Origin: Spirochaetota bacterium
GTDB taxonomy: Bacteria; Spirochaetota; Spirochaetia; Treponematales; UBA12059
DNA: 11,266 nt
Direction of reading: 5' to 3'
NCBI GenBank assembly: GCA_022709445.1
Contig: JAKLIU010000035.1
Span: 1 to 11,266 of the forward strand
Below, in pieces: positions 8,145 through 11,266 of this stretch. The position numbers were made by a program, and so were the translations under genes. Every line of letters starts with the position of its first letter. Within the stretch, counting starts at the first letter, position 1. The notes beneath the pieces were generated by a model. It saw only the letters and a program-made list of their open reading frames with translations. It did no database searches and had not been told where the DNA came from.

Positions 8145-9422
8145 ATGCCCAAGTCCAGCGTGCTGATCATCGACGAGTCCGACCTGTTCAGGGATTACCT
8201 CAAGGACCGTCTTTCCAGGACCGGGCTGGAAGTTGAGACCGCCATCAACGGGCTGGACGGCATGGCCAAGATGCGCAACGACCCGCCCGACCTCGTCGTC
8301 ATGGACTACCACCTGTCCCGCCGCAGCTGCCGCGAAGTCCTCGAGGAAAAGGCCCGGAATCCCAACACGGCGGCCGTGCCGGTGATACTCACGGCCCAGA
8401 AGATCGACAAGAACCGCCTCCTGGAACTGGTCCAGTTCAACATCCGCAAGGTCTTCATGAAGCCCATCAAGATGGACGCCTTCTACCAGACCCTGGGCGA
8501 CATCACCGGGGCGCGCCTGGAGATGGACTCCACGCCCTGCATCATAGAGGCGCACGTCAACGACGACATCGTCTTCATAGAGATAGCCCGCGGCATCAAC
8601 CGCGAGAAGATCGACCTCCTGCGCTTCAAGATCCGGGAACTCCTGGACCTGTACGGCATCCAGAAGCCCCGGGTCCTGCTGATGATCTCCGACATGGAGC
8701 TGTCCTTCGTGGACGGTTCCAACCTGGAGTTCCTGCTGGAGACCGTGGTCGAGGCCTCAGGGGCCAGGACCCGGAACATCAAGATCCTGGCGCGCTCCTC
8801 CTTCGTGCGGGAATTCGTGGCCGGCCGGCCGGAATTCTCGGATATCGAGGTGCTGTCCTCCCTGGAGTTCGCCCTGGACGGGCTGGTGGCCGACGCCGCC
8901 CTGGCCGCGGACGCCCCCGAGGACAAGGCGGCCATCATCACGGACCGCATCCTCAGGGCCCAGCCCAGCTCCGGCAACGAGTCGGTCACCATGCGCTTCG
9001 AGCAGGAGAAGGGCAAGCCGGCGCGCATCATGGAGACGGCCGGGGACCTGGGAGGAGGCCTGGAGATCGCGGTGGTGGACGACGACTTCGTCATCCAGGA
9101 GCTCCTCAAGACCACCTTCGGGGAACTCAAGGCCACGGTGTCCACCTTCGCCAACGGACGGCTGTTCCTGGACGCCGTGCGCTCGCGTGTGTTCGACCTG
9201 GTGTTCCTGGACCTGCGCATGCCCGAGGTGGACGGCTTCGGCGTGCTGGCCGAGCTGCACGCCCAGGACCTGGACATGCCCATCATCGTCCTGTCCGCGG
9301 TGACGCAGCGGGAGTCCGTGGTGAAGGCCTTCCAGGCGGGGGTGAAGAGCTACCTGGTCAAGCCGCTCAAGCCGGAACACATACTCAGGAAGACCCTGGA
9401 GATCCTCAAGGCCAACTTCTGA
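8145..9422 (+). CDS. Dual-receiver response regulator, REC - STAS-like - REC
   Basis: The product has 425 residues. The start is supported by AAGGAG (8134-8139), 5 bases before the ATG. Residues 5-120 are a receiver domain: acidic pair D10/E11, phospho-acceptor D54 (VVMDYHL), T83 and K106-P107. Residues 306-425 are a second receiver: D312-D314, D356 (FLDLRMPEVDG), S384 and K406-P407. Both look competent for phosphorylation. Residues about 131-250 have alternating strands and helices (HVNDDIVFIEIARGIN, then RVLLMISDMELSFVDGSNLEFLL) that resemble STAS/anti-sigma-antagonist folds. That label is by pattern only; a conserved phospho-Ser of the SpoIIAA kind is not certain. Residues about 251-305 are a linker. 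There is no DNA-binding or enzymatic output domain, so it probably acts through protein contacts. The kinase gene follows after 12 bases, implying cotranscription and a shared phosphorelay. Confidence 0.9.
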   Translation: MPKSSVLIIDESDLFRDYLKDRLSRTGLEVETAINGLDGMAKMRNDPPDLVVMDYHLSRRSCREVLEEKARNPNTAAVPVILTAQKIDKNRLLELVQFNIRKVFMKPIKMDAFYQTLGDITGARLEMDSTPCIIEAHVNDDIVFIEIARGINREKIDLLRFKIRELLDLYGIQKPRVLLMISDMELSFVDGSNLEFLLETVVEASGARTRNIKILARSSFVREFVAGRPEFSDIEVLSSLEFALDGLVADAALAADAPEDKAAIITDRILRAQPSSGNESVTMRFEQEKGKPARIMETAGDLGGGLEIAVVDDDFVIQELLKTTFGELKATVSTFANGRLFLDAVRSRVFDLVFLDLRMPEVDGFGVLAELHAQDLDMPIIVLSAVTQRESVVKAFQAGVKSYLVKPLKPEHILRKTLEILKANF

Positions 9423-9425
9423 CGC

Positions 9426-9432
9426 GGAGGGG
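9426..9432 (+). promoter_or_regulatory. Ribosome binding site of the hybrid kinase
   Basis: GGAGGGG lies just after the TGA of the upstream gene (9420-9422) and ends 2 bases before the ATG at 9435. Its GGAGG core is 4 bases from the start. It fixes the kinase start and supports translation from a shared message. Confidence 0.7.
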
Positions 9433-9434
9433 CA

Positions 9435-11266
9435 ATGGCGCTGACCGAGACCATCTACCGGGCCGCCTTCGAACAGGCCAGGCAGCCCATCATCGTGCTC
9501 AACGAGCAGGGCATACCGGCGGTCTGGAACGAGTCCTTCGAGGAGCTCTTCACCGAGCTGGCGGGCTTCGTTCCGGAGCGCCTGTCCGTGCCCCTCTTCG
9601 ACTGGCTGCAGGAGCGGGATTCCTTCCAATATTCCTACTACGTCACCGAGATACTGCTGGGCCGCATGGGCGCGGCCACCGTGGAGAGCGGCGTGCGGAG
9701 CGCCTCCGGCCGGCGGCTGTGGCTGCGGACCGCCTTGTCCTCCCTGCGCACCGTGGACGGCACCCGGCTGGAACGATGGCTCTGGTGCGCCTTCCAGGAC
9801 GTGACCGACCAGAAGCTGCGCGAACGGGACCTGGTGTCCGCCAAGGAGGAGGCCGAGAAGGCCACCCTCACCAAGAGCCAGTTCCTGGCCAACATGAGCC
9901 ACGAGATACGCACCCCCATCCAGACCATCGTCGGCATGACCGAACTCCTGGTGGACACCAGCCTGGACAAGGAACAGCTGGACTACATACGCACCGTGCG
10001 CTTCTCCGCGGACGTGCTCCTGGGCCTCATCAACGACGTGCTGGACTTCTCCAAGATCGAGGCCGGCAAGCTGGACCTGGAAACCGTGGACTTCGACCTG
10101 GCCGGGCTGATCCGGCAGGCCGTCCGGCTGATCATCCTGGATGCGCACAAGAAGGGCCTGGAAGTCCTGATGGACGTGGACGAAGAGCTGCCGCGCGCGG
10201 TGCGCGGCGACCCGGGGCGGCTCAGGCAGATCGTGGTGAACCTCTTCAAGAACGCCGTCAAATTCACCTCATCCGGCGAGATCGCGGTGTCCGCCCGGCT
10301 CGAACGCAGGCCGGAAGGTCCCTGGCTGCGCTTCAGCGTGGGCGATTCCGGAACGGGCGTGCCCGACGCGCTCAGGCCCCGGCTCTTTTCCCCCTTCACC
10401 CAGGCCTCTCCCGCCGCGGGCGCGGCGGGTTCCGGCGGGGCGGCGGGGCACGGCGCGAGCATGCCGGGCGGCACGGGCCTGGGCCTGGCCATTTCCCGCT
10501 TCCTGGTCACCCTGATGGGCGGCTCCATCTGGTACGAGCCCAACGACCCGCGGGGCTCCGTGTTCGGCTTCGAGATCCCGCTGGTCCAGACCGACTACAG
10601 CCTGCCCAGGCGCGTCTCCGTCCTGCCCCGGGCGGATCGCGTCCTGGTGGTGGACGACCATCCGCAGGCGAGGGAGCGGGCCGTCAGGACCCTGGAGGGT
10701 TTCGGGCTCAGGGCGGAGAGCGCCGCCTCCGGGCCGGAAGCGCTGGAGGCGCTCAAGCGGGGCGCGGCCTCCGGTTCGCGTTTCGCCGCCTGCCTGATAG
10801 ACCAGAACATGCCGGGCATGGACGGCTGGCGGCTGGCCGCCGAGATCACCGCCGACCGCGAGATCAACGAGACCAGGCTGGTGCTCCTGGCGCCGGAAGG
10901 CGCCATCGGCCCGGAAGCCAAGATGAAGCTCCTGCAGTGGTTCAACGGGTACGCTTCCAAGCCCCTCGATCCGGAGGAGCTCCACGCCACCCTCTCCAAG
11001 GCCCTGGTGGACGAGGTGGACCTGCCGCCGGTGGACGGTCCGCCGGAGCCCGCGCGCGCCCAGGACGGCCCCGACCTCGGGCTGTCCGTCCTGCTGGCCG
11101 AGGACCACCTCGTGAACCAGGAGCTGTTCACCACCCTGCTGCGCAAGCTGGGCTGCCGCGTCACCGTGGGGCACCGCGCCATCGTCCACGGCTGCGTGAT
11201 CGAGGACGACGTGCTGATCGGCATGGGCGCCGTGGTGCTCTCCGGCGCGCGCATCGGCACGGGCTC
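9435..11266 (+). CDS. Cytosolic hybrid histidine kinase PAS-HisKA-HATPase-REC-REC (3' end outside window; suspect junction)
   Basis: The frame is open from the ATG at 9435 to the right edge (610 codons). Residues about 8-125 are PAS-like and end in a PAC-style FQDVTDQK; a helix leads to HisKA with SHEIRTP and the phospho-accepting H156. The ATPase domain shows an N box (NLFKNAVKFT, N273), G1 (DSGTGV, D304), an F box (LFSPFTQA) and G2 (GGTGLGLAI, 345-353). A first receiver at about 401-525 has D407/D408, D456 (IDQNMPGMDG) and K509-P510, but Ala486 stands where Thr/Ser is usual. A second receiver starts at about 550 (VLLAEDHLVNQELF, E556/D557). Near residue 575-578 the sequence turns into a gamma-carbonic-anhydrase-like beta-helix, so the end is chimeric. 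No membrane segment or signal peptide is seen, so sensing is intracellular. It should autophosphorylate and pass phosphate to its own receiver and to the adjacent dual-receiver protein; the signal is unknown. Confidence 0.88.
   Translation, partial: MALTETIYRAAFEQARQPIIVLNEQGIPAVWNESFEELFTELAGFVPERLSVPLFDWLQERDSFQYSYYVTEILLGRMGAATVESGVRSASGRRLWLRTALSSLRTVDGTRLERWLWCAFQDVTDQKLRERDLVSAKEEAEKATLTKSQFLANMSHEIRTPIQTIVGMTELLVDTSLDKEQLDYIRTVRFSADVLLGLINDVLDFSKIEAGKLDLETVDFDLAGLIRQAVRLIILDAHKKGLEVLMDVDEELPRAVRGDPGRLRQIVVNLFKNAVKFTSSGEIAVSARLERRPEGPWLRFSVGDSGTGVPDALRPRLFSPFTQASPAAGAAGSGGAAGHGASMPGGTGLGLAISRFLVTLMGGSIWYEPNDPRGSVFGFEIPLVQTDYSLPRRVSVLPRADRVLVVDDHPQARERAVRTLEGFGLRAESAASGPEALEALKRGAASGSRFAACLIDQNMPGMDGWRLAAEITADREINETRLVLLAPEGAIGPEAKMKLLQWFNGYASKPLDPEELHATLSKALVDEVDLPPVDGPPEPARAQDGPDLGLSVLLAEDHLVNQELFTTLLRKLGCRVTVGHRAIVHGCVIEDDVLIGMGAVVLSGARIGTG
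11163..11266 (+). other. Gamma-carbonic anhydrase-type hexapeptide-repeat segment fused in frame to the kinase
   Basis: Residues about 577-610 read VGHRAIVHGCVIEDDVLIGM followed by GAVVLSGARIGTG. This is the conserved core of gamma-carbonic anhydrase-like left-handed beta-helix proteins (YrdA/PaaY group). H580 and H585 have the GHxxxxHGC spacing of two zinc ligands. The first zinc histidine would lie roughly 30 or more residues earlier, where receiver sequence is found instead, so only an incomplete enzyme is present. There is no separate start codon or ribosome binding site for it. The best reading is a chimeric junction; see findings. Confidence 0.75.

Noticed and set aside
8757..10148. A 463-codon minus-strand frame across the REC/kinase junction
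   Set aside because: It runs antisense to two genes with clear receiver and kinase motifs, and its product is low-complexity His/Gly/Glu/Gln shadow sequence.
1..11266. CRISPR arrays, insertion sequences, tRNA or rRNA genes
   Set aside because: I saw no regularly spaced short repeats, transposase motifs with terminal repeats, or cloverleaf/rRNA signatures. The only long repeats are protein-level modules in the giant gene.

Overview
The window is GC-rich, apart from one short AT-rich island. It carries four protein-coding genes: a truncated TPR gene, one giant surface/envelope gene, and a two-gene signalling operon. The giant protein has a signal peptide and a C-terminal segment that reads as an outer-membrane beta-barrel ending in Phe, so the host is a diderm bacterium. 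The TPR protein, the Ig-like giant and the soluble hybrid kinase together look like an uncultured high-GC spirochaete. That assignment is an inference from style; no lineage-specific marker is present. Ile codons follow an unusual order for such GC-rich DNA: ATC, then ATA, then very rarely ATT.

Layout, left to right. Positions 2-721 (+) hold the C-terminal part of a TPR protein whose start lies outside the window. It converges on the giant gene, and a strong intrinsic terminator (757-785, acting on the minus strand) sits between them. Positions 814-7878 (-) encode a 2354-residue exported protein: signal peptide, Pro/Ala linker, about 21 Ig-like modules of roughly 90-120 residues, and a C-terminal barrel-like domain of about 184 residues. 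Its array was built partly by duplication of a seven-module block with a period of about 720 residues. Positions 7879-8144 form a divergent control region with a 75% AT core, a good sigma-70-type promoter for the rightward operon, and three copies of a CGGCARTR element near the giant gene.

Positions 8145-9422 (+) encode a 425-residue protein with two intact receiver domains flanking a STAS-like middle region. Twelve bases later, 9435-11266 (+) encodes a cytosolic PAS-HisKA-HATPase-REC-REC hybrid histidine kinase that runs off the right edge. The two genes most likely form one phosphorelay transcription unit, with the kinase feeding its own receivers and those of the upstream protein. Output and stimulus are not visible.

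The oddest point is the right end. About 20 residues into the last receiver domain the sequence switches in frame, near 11157-11171, to a left-handed beta-helix of the gamma-carbonic anhydrase type, carrying two of the three zinc histidines. This is either a misassembly at a contig edge or a real recombination joint. It should be resolved before the 3' end of the kinase gene is trusted.
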